Assembly: GCF_029203305.1 (NCBI RefSeq)
Contig: NC_089463.1
Coordinates: 1,195,001 to 1,259,000 of the forward strand
From: Yamadazyma tenuis
Taxonomy: Eukaryota > Ascomycota > Pichiomycetes > Serinales > Debaryomycetaceae
Direction: 5' to 3'
DNA: 64,000 nucleotides
The notes below the pieces were generated by a model. The model made no database searches. It was not told the DNA's origin and saw only the letters and a program-made list of their open reading frames with translations. Position 1 is the first letter of the stretch. The number at the start of each line of letters is the position of its first letter. The translations under genes were made by a program, and so were the position numbers. Of this stretch, positions 1 to 8,513 are shown in pieces.

Positions 1-288
1 ACTAATTGCGCTTTTTACAAAACTCATAAAGTTTGGGAACATATGTATGAAGTAGTTAATATGGCTAATTTCGAAAAGGGATGATTCAAATATCATTACC
101 TCACACAGACTGTATCCAGATACAACCTTCACTAACGACTGCTTTTTCACGTAGTATGAGATTAAATACAGTCAGTGTACGGGCTTTCGGCTGCGGGAAA
201 ATTTCCCCAACCTGTGATTTCACAAGATACCGTGGGAGAGTATAAGTGTGTCTCAAACTTTGGACAGATACTTGTCTTCATTATAAAA

Positions 289-1449
289 ATGTTCCCAGAG
301 TCTTCCGAGATATACAACTACACTAACAAAACTACCATTGCATCAGAGCCTAGGTTTTCTGGTGCGGTGGTATTAGAAAAACCTTCTACCAATTCTGCTG
401 ACTACCAGCTTCAAATCGCTTACAGGCTTTACAACCGAAAGACAGCCGTGAAGAGTGGCCCAAAAGTCAACTTGGTCTTCCATCATGGTAATGGAATGAA
501 CAAGGGGATCTGGCATTATCAGATCGATCAATGGTTCAACATACTCCCAAACTTGGACTCTGTTTTAGCAGTTGATTGTGTGAGCCACGGACAATCAGCC
601 AAATTAAACAGAGGCAAATTGGGGTATGCAGTCAGCTGGATTGACATTGCCAAAGACGTCATTAAAGTGGTTAAGTACGACGAAAAAGACATATTTCTCC
701 AACCAAATGTGGTGAACATTTTTGTGGGTCACTCGCTTGGGGGGATGGTTTCTTTTATAACCGCATATTTCGAGCCAACACTTTTTGATGCAATTGTACC
801 ATTGAACCCAGTAGCTCAGGTGGATCAGGACAGGGCCGATCTTCTCAGTATGGTCTTTCAAAGATGGCAGGAGACGGAAAAGATCAGTAATAGGTATCCT
901 GTAGAAAAAGGTGAAACATATGAAGATGCTGTTTGGAGATACTACAAGACCAAATCGTTTTTCAAAAAGTTCGACGACAAAATTTTGCAGAACATGCTCG
1001 AAGATGATTACACAGATGAGCGAAGCATAAAGCATGGGTTTGCTTACACCAATACGGATGCCCAACAAGAGTTCTTACTTTATTTTGGTGGTAGTCCCAG
1101 TATCGCGAGAATTCAAGGAATCTACGACCAAATTACCACACCAGTCTACCACATTGTCGGAGAATTCGATACCGCGGGTGACACTGCCGTTGAAGCCATA
1201 CGTGAGAGTATGAAGAAGGTTATCCATCCCATTGATATCCCTAAGGCTACCCATTTGGTAAATGCTGAACTGCCTCAGCTATTTGTTGAGATTCTTAGGA
1301 ACATCATACTTGAAAGAGTTGATATATTCCATAAGTCTGGAGATATTAGGTACCCTGATTCACATTATTTGAAAACCATAGGTATCGACTACAAGAGTCA
1401 GTTATTGAAGAGACACTTTGAGGAGGGCTTTTTATCTTATAAATTGTGA
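289..1449 (+). CDS. LPX1: Lpx1-like peroxisomal alpha/beta-hydrolase (lipase)
   Basis: A 386-residue alpha/beta-hydrolase. The open frame extends upstream to 175, but the first ATG is at 289, and the resulting length matches S. cerevisiae Lpx1 (387 aa). The oxyanion region reads LVFHHGNGMNKGIW, the nucleophile elbow is GHSLGG with Ser149, and a late THLVNAE segment carries the likely catalytic His. The conserved block around NRGKLG...WIDIAKDV also matches Lpx1. The last residues are S-Y-K-L, a weak PTS1-like tail comparable to the QKL of yeast Lpx1, so a peroxisomal matrix location is inferred. Lpx1 is a triacylglycerol lipase needed for normal peroxisome morphology. The exact substrate here cannot be told from sequence. 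It is transcribed toward the HYR-like gene across an 840-bp gap. Confidence 0.8.
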   Translation: MFPESSEIYNYTNKTTIASEPRFSGAVVLEKPSTNSADYQLQIAYRLYNRKTAVKSGPKVNLVFHHGNGMNKGIWHYQIDQWFNILPNLDSVLAVDCVSHGQSAKLNRGKLGYAVSWIDIAKDVIKVVKYDEKDIFLQPNVVNIFVGHSLGGMVSFITAYFEPTLFDAIVPLNPVAQVDQDRADLLSMVFQRWQETEKISNRYPVEKGETYEDAVWRYYKTKSFFKKFDDKILQNMLEDDYTDERSIKHGFAYTNTDAQQEFLLYFGGSPSIARIQGIYDQITTPVYHIVGEFDTAGDTAVEAIRESMKKVIHPIDIPKATHLVNAELPQLFVEILRNIILERVDIFHKSGDIRYPDSHYLKTIGIDYKSQLLKRHFEEGFLSYKL

Positions 1450-2293
1450 TACAAAAAAGCTTCAATCTCCGATTTTTATACCTGACTCCTGTCCAAGGTT
1501 TCCCATGGACTTCCGCTATGTTGTTTATCCTGTAGTTTAGGAACAGCAATTAAGTAATATTTAGGTGAAAAATAATTCAGGCCTTGGATTTACAGCACAG
1601 TACACGCCTATTGTTAAGTTCCCCATAATCCAAGGGTTACAGAATTGGCAGCGATCATCGCCTTCGTCATATGAATATACAAGTGGTGTTGCTCAAGGAT
1701 TCAGGTAAAAAAAGAAGGCTTCAATAAAATGGTTGGGTAGCTATTGTTTCAGCTAAATATCCTCGAGGGTTGGCTTAGAAACTCACCGGCTCATTTTGAT
1801 TAAAGTCTATTTTTCCTAATTCAAAGAACAATAGAAAACACCAGCAGCCAAACCCAACCACGAAAATTTCTCGAGGAAAAAAGCCTTTCCCAAACGAGTA
1901 AAATAATCTCAAAAATTCCTATTAGGTGCTGCAAACACCAATATTTTCCATCAATGGCAACGTATTTTTTAGTACTTTGAAACCGTGATTGTAGCGCACT
2001 TCATTGTTCTCATACATTTACACGTGATTGCGGGTCCAAAACCAGAGTTACTTTCTCTTCGTAAAGTAGTATTGTTGGTACTCAAACAACAGATCTACCA
2101 GTGATGACAATAGGGTTGTTACAGTTCTGGTTACAAGTTCGCTCAAAACGACTAAAATCTTCCAACAGACCGCGAGCCCACTTTGAATCCCCTAATCAGG
2201 TTTTTGAAAAGCAGGTGCGATGGACTGCAAATTTGTAGTATAAAATCTCCAGCATCCGCTTCATGCTTTCATTAGAAACATTAATATTCAACC
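1450..2293. other. Intergenic region with TATA box of the HYR-like gene
   Basis: No open frame of note and no RNA gene recognised. A TATAAAA box at 2239-2245 lies 49 bp before the ATG at 2294 and is the likely core promoter of the wall-protein gene. The remaining roughly 780 bp are AT-rich and unassigned. Confidence 0.5.
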
Positions 2294-3295
2294 ATGAAAC
2301 TCACTTCGCTTTTCAACACATTGTTTTTGGTTGCTTCTGCTTTGGCCAGTGATATTCATATCACCAAGAACACAGACACCGTTGGCAACTCGGAAGTCAA
2401 TTACGGTGATGTGACGGTGGACTCCGGTATCACCTGGAACTTAGTTGACGCTGAATACGTCCACTTCCACGGTGACTTTGACAATGAAGGTGACGTTTAC
2501 GTGACTTCAGATTCCGCTAGTTGTGCCGTTAACTTTAAAATCAGTGGTGTCAACACTAAGACCACCAACAGCGGTCAAATTGTTGTTTCATCTGGAGATT
2601 CTTTCACTTCTCCAGTTTTCAGAATTGGAGGCAACACCTTTGAAAACACCGGTAAGATATTCTTCGGAGGATATGGGAAGACTGGTCTTCCAATTGGTGA
2701 GATCACTTCAAGCTCTTTCCACAACAACGGTTTGATTGCTCTCTACCAAGACAAACGAAACTCTGGATTGGTAAAGTTGGGTGCGTTTTTGGGATCATTG
2801 ACTAATGATGGTACCGTATGCTTGAAGAACCAAGCTTTCTCCCAACAAGGAAGAATCCTTGGTACGGGTTGTTTCGATATTGGAGAAAACGGTAACGTTT
2901 GGATCAAGTCTGCTGCCTTATCTATCACCGAGACTCAAAACTTCTACTTTTCATCTACTGGTGGATCTATTAGAGTAGAAGCTGTCTCTGCTCCCCAGAC
3001 CTTCCACGTGAGCAATTGGGGTGGGGACAATGTCATTGGATTATCCTTGCCAATATCTGAGTTTGGGTACTCTGAAGATGGAATTTTGACCGTAAAGTGT
3101 GGTCTTTTACCCTTCTATTTTGACATTGGTACTGGATATGACTTCAATAAAATGAAGCAAGTCACAGCTGACTTCGGAACTGGCATTGGAACCGTGATAA
3201 ATGGTGGTATCGTGTACCAAGATGATGCTCCATCTTCTAGTAGACCTTCAATTTGTGCTACCTGCGAAGATCTCCCTTCTGCCCCATCTTTGTAA
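2294..3295 (+). CDS. Secreted Hyr/Iff-type cell-wall protein, N-terminal domain only
   Basis: A 333-residue protein starting with a clear signal peptide (MKLTSLFNTLFLVASALAS). The rest matches the Hyphal_reg_CWP (Hyr1/Iff) N-terminal domain: repeated short beta-rich segments with Asn-Gly and Asn-Thr turns (NEGDVYV, NTGKIFFGG, NNGLIAL, NDGTVCL, ENGNVWI), which is the right-handed beta-helix pattern, followed by a small cysteine-containing end (SICATCEDL). Full-length family members carry long Ser/Thr-rich repeats and a GPI anchor signal. Both are absent, and TAA follows directly after the domain. It could be a freely secreted form (as proposed for Iff11 in C. albicans) or a shortened copy. No downstream remnant of repeats is visible. 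It is convergent with the DIT1-like gene. Confidence 0.85.
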   Translation: MKLTSLFNTLFLVASALASDIHITKNTDTVGNSEVNYGDVTVDSGITWNLVDAEYVHFHGDFDNEGDVYVTSDSASCAVNFKISGVNTKTTNSGQIVVSSGDSFTSPVFRIGGNTFENTGKIFFGGYGKTGLPIGEITSSSFHNNGLIALYQDKRNSGLVKLGAFLGSLTNDGTVCLKNQAFSQQGRILGTGCFDIGENGNVWIKSAALSITETQNFYFSSTGGSIRVEAVSAPQTFHVSNWGGDNVIGLSLPISEFGYSEDGILTVKCGLLPFYFDIGTGYDFNKMKQVTADFGTGIGTVINGGIVYQDDAPSSSRPSICATCEDLPSAPSL

Positions 3296-3468
3296 TACTT
3301 TTATATGTAGTGATTTATATTTACGTTTATAGTTTCGATCTAAACTGATCCAAAACAAAGGCTGCAAAAAGAGGCAAATTTCCTGTACAAAAGCAATCAA
3401 TATTACGCATTAAATTACGAAGATGGATATCCTCTACGGGTTACAATCTGGAGTATAAAGCGTCATAA

Positions 3469-4950
3469 TTAGGCAGTACTTCTTGCCTTGAGCTCAAAAC
3501 ATCCGCTTTTTTTGTCCCACCCACCTGTGTATGTTCCTTCCTGTATAGCCTTCATAATATTATTAGTTTTGGTGACGTAGTACATAGAGTCTCCCTCAAT
3601 CTTCAAAACGGTATTGTGCCAAGGTGTGGGAATATGCAAAAGATCATCATAGTTGGGGCTTGAGCACTCTTCAAGCGAATTGATCACTCTGCAGTGCTTG
3701 TTACTCAAAAGCTTGATACCATATTTTGGCCCCGAATTCGTATGAGCATGAATAGAAAACCTCAAGTGCATTGGGAAAATCAACTCCATTAAGTTAGAGT
3801 AGGCATCATTCCTTTTGATCATTTCAAATGCAATTTTAGCTACTATTTTTTTCAGCTTCTTCTTCGATGCAGCGATGATTGTTGGGTGCTGCTTTAAATC
3901 CTCTTCCATGAACTTGGAGAACCCCCTGAACAAGAATAACCGAGGGTGGTTGGGAGTATTGATGTCTTCTTTCAACTGCCCCCAATCAGTATCACAACTT
4001 TTCATCAAGATCTTTCTGCAATTTTCAGAAGTAGGATCGATTTCAGTAGCAATGTGATGGCTTAGGTGAATTTCATCTAAAATTTCTTCATCTACTGGCT
4101 TATTGTGCAAATTAAATAAGTCAATCAAAGAGCAGAATCTAATCATCTCTTCACCACTGGTGTTAATTCGATGATACAATTCTTTCAACAGGAAACCGAA
4201 AGCATTCACAGTTAAATCGTCAACACCAATACAGTCACTGAAAACATGACCATCACTCACGATCCAAATCAAAATACCAGGAGGATACACTTTTTTAACA
4301 GCACTCGCAAAGTCACACAATGTTCTCAAAGCCATTTCTTCTCCCTTATCAGGCATATAACCACTAACTTTATCTGGATTAGAAGACTTGCAGGGAAATG
4401 CTGGTAAAACCGCCTCAATTTTGAGTCCTTTGGAGGTATAGAAGTCAACTTTAGTTTTAAAATATGATTCCCCTTCTTCTTCCCATTTATCTTTTGCTGC
4501 AGTATTTTTAAGCATGGTTTCAAATAATTCAACAATAATGTCTGTGTATATCTGGTGAGAGAATTCTGAAGGTGGATACATGATTTTGCTGGTGCTCAAA
4601 AGCAAATTGATAGCCCATTTGTTGAAAGCATCGTCTGGAATAACCCTAGTGACAACACCAATAGCTCCACAATCTTGCTTCCTTTCCCAAACAAGCAAGG
4701 GAATATGACTAATTTCCAAACTTTTCAAATACTGAAAATCACTAGTTGTTTGAGGAAGTTTAGATAACTCACGCAACAACATTTTATAATTGACAATTTT
4801 TTCAGCTCTATATATTTTCCTGTTGATGTAATTGTAGTTGGAGTTTCTGTGATATATCATGAACACACTTTCAAAGAAAGTAGGCAGGCTAACGTCCGAG
4901 TCGCTCAAGGATAAGCAACTAGTGGAGCTTTCTAAAACTGGCAAAGACAT
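3469..4950 (-). CDS. DIT1: Dit1/PvcA-family isocyanide synthase (dityrosine pathway)
   Basis: A 493-residue protein of the DIT1/PvcA family, slightly shorter than S. cerevisiae Dit1 (536 aa). The family signature is visible in the middle: an LPAFPCKSSNPDKVSGYMPDKGEE block near residues 175-200, then WIVSDGHVFSDCIGVDD, a pattern typical of PvcA/IsnA-like enzymes. In S. cerevisiae, Dit1 makes the N-formyl- or isocyanide-modified tyrosine that Dit2 couples into dityrosine for the spore wall; C. albicans also has dityrosine in vegetative walls. The start is at ATG 4948-4950. It is divergent from the DIT2-like P450 with 320 bp between the start codons, the same arrangement as in S. cerevisiae. A TATAAATA element on the minus strand at about 4995-5002 is a plausible core promoter. 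The substrate is inferred to be tyrosine. Confidence 0.85.
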   Translation of the reverse strand: MSLPVLESSTSCLSLSDSDVSLPTFFESVFMIYHRNSNYNYINRKIYRAEKIVNYKMLLRELSKLPQTTSDFQYLKSLEISHIPLLVWERKQDCGAIGVVTRVIPDDAFNKWAINLLLSTSKIMYPPSEFSHQIYTDIIVELFETMLKNTAAKDKWEEEGESYFKTKVDFYTSKGLKIEAVLPAFPCKSSNPDKVSGYMPDKGEEMALRTLCDFASAVKKVYPPGILIWIVSDGHVFSDCIGVDDLTVNAFGFLLKELYHRINTSGEEMIRFCSLIDLFNLHNKPVDEEILDEIHLSHHIATEIDPTSENCRKILMKSCDTDWGQLKEDINTPNHPRLFLFRGFSKFMEEDLKQHPTIIAASKKKLKKIVAKIAFEMIKRNDAYSNLMELIFPMHLRFSIHAHTNSGPKYGIKLLSNKHCRVINSLEECSSPNYDDLLHIPTPWHNTVLKIEGDSMYYVTKTNNIMKAIQEGTYTGGWDKKSGCFELKARSTA

Positions 4951-5270
4951 TGGGAGGGGGGGAATTGACCGGTAAAACTTCGAGCTTATTAACTTATTTA
5001 TAGATTTTGGCTAGATCCTATTATTTCCTATAAAATTTCATAGGCTAAGGCACAATTAGATTTATTTCAGCTCATACAAAATATTCTTCCTTGCGATATG
5101 GCCTTATTATATTGTCTCAGCGTGAGCAATATTTGCAGCCTCGAACTTCCTTTTGGGTTGAGCATTAGCAAATGCCCTACATCCTGTGCATATGGAAAAA
5201 AGTATATAAATACAATTGGCTAGGTGTGCTCTTGTAGAAGCCATTTGGTTGCCATCTTTTCTTTCAAATT
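4951..5270. promoter_or_regulatory. Shared divergent DIT1/DIT2 promoter
   Basis: A 320-bp bidirectional intergenic region. TATATAAA at 5203-5210 (plus strand) lies about 60 bp before the P450 ATG. TATAAATA on the minus strand at about 4995-5002 lies about 45 bp before the DIT1 ATG. The S. cerevisiae DIT1-DIT2 promoter carries a mid-sporulation element (CRCAAAW) and a repressor site. I found no exact copy of that element here, only near matches such as GCAAAT near 5168, so sporulation control cannot be claimed from sequence. Confidence 0.55.
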
Positions 5271-6722
5271 ATGGAAGATACTTACTCAAAAATATTTACT
5301 GTGTACCTCCCGGTGGTGGTTGCGTTGTACTACTTGTCTACTTTTCTACTTCCTCCTTCAAATTTCCCCAAGAATATTCCTACCATCCCCTTTTATGTTT
5401 CTTTCTTAGGAACTTATACCCCGTTAGATCAACAGGATATATACAATATCTACCTTCGAGAGAAGTTAGAAAAGTACGGAGCAGTCAAAATTTATTTTGC
5501 GTCCAGGTGGAATATTTTAGTTTCAAAGCCGGAGTATTTGCAACAGGTTTTCAAGGATGAAGATATTTTTGCCAAAAGTGGAAATCATATTAAGATTCCA
5601 AGCTCAGTCTTGGCAGCATATACTGGAGACAATATTATCAGTGCTCATGGTACTACTTGGAAGTTGTATAGAGATATTTTGACATCAGCCATTCAGTTTC
5701 CGAACCTTGAGCCCATAGCCAAAAATTCAGAACGGTTTGTAAATTTGGTGGAGCAAAATATTGCTCATCATGGCAGTTCATTGCAGATAGGTGATATGGT
5801 ACAGCGCTTGGCTTTGCAAAACATTGGTGATTCCATGTTGGGTTTAAATCTTAAGCTCTTCGAACAAACTAATCCTATCATCCACCTGAAATTAAAGTTA
5901 GTCAAGTCGCAAATCTTTAAACCCTTGTTCCTAAACTTTCCTTATTTAGACACCTTTCCTATTCCTAGCAGAGTTAAAGCGAGGAAGTCAGTTGTTGAGT
6001 TCAGGGACTATTTCTGTAATTTGATTACCAGCTCTCATACTCAACAAAGTACCTCTGGGACTGTGAGTTATAAGTTGGTAACAGCATTGAAAGAAGGTAA
6101 AATAACCGAGAAACAATTCCATGACAATGCTATGATTGTTATGATTGCCGGACATGAAAACCCACAACTACTTTTGAGCTCTTTGTTCTATGTCCTAGCC
6201 AAGAATCCTACAGTCCAAGAAACCCTAAGGGCTAAGCTACAGGAACCAGAAGTGGCTCTTGACAACATTGCTTACTTGAATGCCGTGATATATGAAACTT
6301 TACGGATGTACCCACCATTGGGACAAATCATCAATAGATGTACTACCCAAGATGTGTTATTGGGAAGGAATATTAGAATACCCAAAGGAACCTACGTCGG
6401 GTACAATAATTTTGCAACCGGGCGAGACAGAACCGTTTGGGAAAATGCAGATAATTTTGTTCCTGAGAGGTGGGGGACAAGTGTAGAAGAGGTCAGTAGG
6501 AATTATTCAAGGGCCAAAAGCAATGCAACATTACCAGCGTTTCATGGGCGAAAGAGAGCATGTCTTGGAGAAAGATTTGCATTATTCGAGACAAAGCAAT
6601 GTCTACAAAAATTGTTAAAATCTTACCGCTTGGAACTTGATGCTAATTGGGTGGACAAAATAACCCCAGGTGGGCCAGTATCACCAAGGCTACTATCAAT
6701 AAAGTTTACGGAAATTACATAG
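5271..6722 (+). CDS. DIT2: Dit2-like cytochrome P450 (CYP56 family)
   Basis: A 483-residue P450 with one N-terminal membrane anchor (about residues 8-27) followed by a Pro-rich hinge. The ExxR motif is ETLR in VIYETLRMYPP. The heme loop is FHGRKRACLGERFA with Cys431 as the thiolate ligand. The I-helix reads IAGHENPQ, so the usual acid-Thr pair is replaced by Glu-Asn. Yeast Dit2 oxidatively couples two modified tyrosines to form the biaryl bond of dityrosine. Divergence from a DIT1 homologue makes CYP56 the most likely assignment. Start ATG 5271 is preceded by a TATA box at 5203. The DTR1-like transporter begins 149 bp downstream on the same strand. Confidence 0.85.
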   Translation: MEDTYSKIFTVYLPVVVALYYLSTFLLPPSNFPKNIPTIPFYVSFLGTYTPLDQQDIYNIYLREKLEKYGAVKIYFASRWNILVSKPEYLQQVFKDEDIFAKSGNHIKIPSSVLAAYTGDNIISAHGTTWKLYRDILTSAIQFPNLEPIAKNSERFVNLVEQNIAHHGSSLQIGDMVQRLALQNIGDSMLGLNLKLFEQTNPIIHLKLKLVKSQIFKPLFLNFPYLDTFPIPSRVKARKSVVEFRDYFCNLITSSHTQQSTSGTVSYKLVTALKEGKITEKQFHDNAMIVMIAGHENPQLLLSSLFYVLAKNPTVQETLRAKLQEPEVALDNIAYLNAVIYETLRMYPPLGQIINRCTTQDVLLGRNIRIPKGTYVGYNNFATGRDRTVWENADNFVPERWGTSVEEVSRNYSRAKSNATLPAFHGRKRACLGERFALFETKQCLQKLLKSYRLELDANWVDKITPGGPVSPRLLSIKFTEIT

Positions 6723-6871
6723 TTTAGTTAAAGAATATGCTCGTCTTGGCCAGTAACGGCAACTAAAGTTTCTCACTACTTTTGCAGCAAATAAATTTAC
6801 TCAGTTACTCGAACGAAGAATTGATAAAACTCACTCACAAAAGTAATATTATAATCTCTTAAGAAGAAAGC

Positions 6872-8323
6872 ATGGCGGTGAAAGACTTACCTTCAGAGAA
6901 GAACAGCTCTGTTAAAGAAGAAAGTGAGATTGAATCTGTGCCACCCAAAGAACAACCAGCACCTCCACTCCCTTACACAGCGTTCACAAACACAAGAAGA
7001 AATATCATTTTAGCTGTGGTCACATGTGCTGGATTTTTGGGGCCCTTAGCTGGTAATATCTACATTCCAATCCTTCCACTCATGAGTGAAGCTTTCAATG
7101 TGTCTACATCAATTATCAATGGTACTGTTTCTGTGTTCATGGCCGTTTTTGCATTCAGTCCACTTGTTTGGGCTGCATTGGCTGACGTGGGAGGAAGAAA
7201 GTCATTATACATGTTTTCCCTTCTTATCTTCTTGGTTGCCAATATCCTCCTCACATTCCTTCCTGCTCATATTGGTGCTTTATATACTTTGAGAGTGATT
7301 CAAGCAATTGGCTCATCAAGTGTGTTATCAGTAGGTGCAGGTACTGTGGCAGATATAACTCCACCAACGATTAGAGGCAAGACAATTGCAACGTTCATGT
7401 TAGGACCTCAATTAGGTCCGATTATTGGTCCTATATTGAGCTTAGCCACAACTAATGGTCAATGGAGGTGGTCTTTTGGTATACTCAGTATCTTTACAAT
7501 TGTGGTCTACATTGCAATTTTATTTCTACTTCCAGAAACATTGAGGTACTTAGTTGGAAGAGGTGAATGTTATGAAGGAAAACTGTACTTTGTCAAGCCT
7601 AAGCTATATGAGAAAAAAAGAACCGCTGAAGATGCCAAATACCCCAAACCCCCCAAGTTGAGTCCTTTATTGTACTTTAAATTAGCGAGGTATTTGCCAG
7701 TCCTTATTTCTTCTGTTGCAGGGGGGCTTTTATTTGCCAGTTTCTATGGAATAAGTGTCACTTTCAGCCGCGTCTTGACCAACGATTACCACTTTTCTAA
7801 TTTGCACGTGTGTCTTTCTTACTTATGCCCAGGAATAGCCTTGATAATAGGCTCAATGATTAGTGGGCGACTCTCAGACAAATTAAGGAGAAATAGAATT
7901 GCAAAGGGTATAAGTTTTATTCCTGAAGATCGGTTTCCGATTCAACTCATTGGCTTTTTGGTAGCTATTGCAGGGTTCACTGGATATGGATGGACTTGTG
8001 AAAAACACTCCCATGTTGTTTCTATTTTTGTGACAGTATTCATATCATGCTTCGGTACAACTTGGGTTCTCGTCACTAATTTGACTTATTTAACCGAAAG
8101 CGCAGAAGGAATACCCGCATCCAATGTGGCTTTTGGAAACTTTATGAGAAATGCAGGTGCTGCAATTTGCTCCGGTATTATTACTAAATTAGTCGAAAGG
8201 ATGGGATACGGATGGTGTTTCACTGGGTTAGCTTTTGTGAACCTTGGTGGTGCAACATTTATGATATTGCTCTTTTCTAAAGGAAAACATTGGAGAGAGA
8301 AATATGGTTATTTGACTAAGTAG
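6872..8323 (+). CDS. MFS exporter, Dtr1/Qdr type (DHA1 family)
   Basis: A 483-residue major facilitator of the drug:H+ antiporter-1 class. A hydrophilic Pro/Glu-rich N-terminus (about 1-45) precedes 12 predicted membrane segments. The loop 2-3 motif ADVGGRKS and motif C-like GPQLGPIIGP between TM4 and TM5 are seen, and a second-half motif A-like GRLSDKLRRNR is present. The family includes S. cerevisiae Dtr1, which exports bisformyl-dityrosine across the prospore membrane, and Qdr1-3. Its position directly after the DIT2-like P450 supports a role as exporter of the cluster product, presumably at the plasma or prospore membrane. Qdr3 would be an alternative name; sequence alone does not separate the two here. 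Confidence 0.8.
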   Translation: MAVKDLPSEKNSSVKEESEIESVPPKEQPAPPLPYTAFTNTRRNIILAVVTCAGFLGPLAGNIYIPILPLMSEAFNVSTSIINGTVSVFMAVFAFSPLVWAALADVGGRKSLYMFSLLIFLVANILLTFLPAHIGALYTLRVIQAIGSSSVLSVGAGTVADITPPTIRGKTIATFMLGPQLGPIIGPILSLATTNGQWRWSFGILSIFTIVVYIAILFLLPETLRYLVGRGECYEGKLYFVKPKLYEKKRTAEDAKYPKPPKLSPLLYFKLARYLPVLISSVAGGLLFASFYGISVTFSRVLTNDYHFSNLHVCLSYLCPGIALIIGSMISGRLSDKLRRNRIAKGISFIPEDRFPIQLIGFLVAIAGFTGYGWTCEKHSHVVSIFVTVFISCFGTTWVLVTNLTYLTESAEGIPASNVAFGNFMRNAGAAICSGIITKLVERMGYGWCFTGLAFVNLGGATFMILLFSKGKHWREKYGYLTK

Positions 8324-8513
8324 CATCTTGCAGCAAAATCTTCATAGGCTTAATTTATGGTTTTATCATTTGAATCTAACCAACCATCCAGTAATTTAGC
8401 TTAATTATTTGCTCAACGTCAAATCAGAAGTCTATTTTCCCAAAATTAACTAATAAATAGCTCACCAAATTGTGTATAAATTGAAGGCATGCTGCACGTT
8501 AAATACAATAAAA

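Noticed and set aside
4951..5270. Mid-sporulation element in the DIT1/DIT2 promoter
   Set aside because: No exact CRCAAAW match in the 320 bp; near matches are expected by chance in AT-rich DNA.
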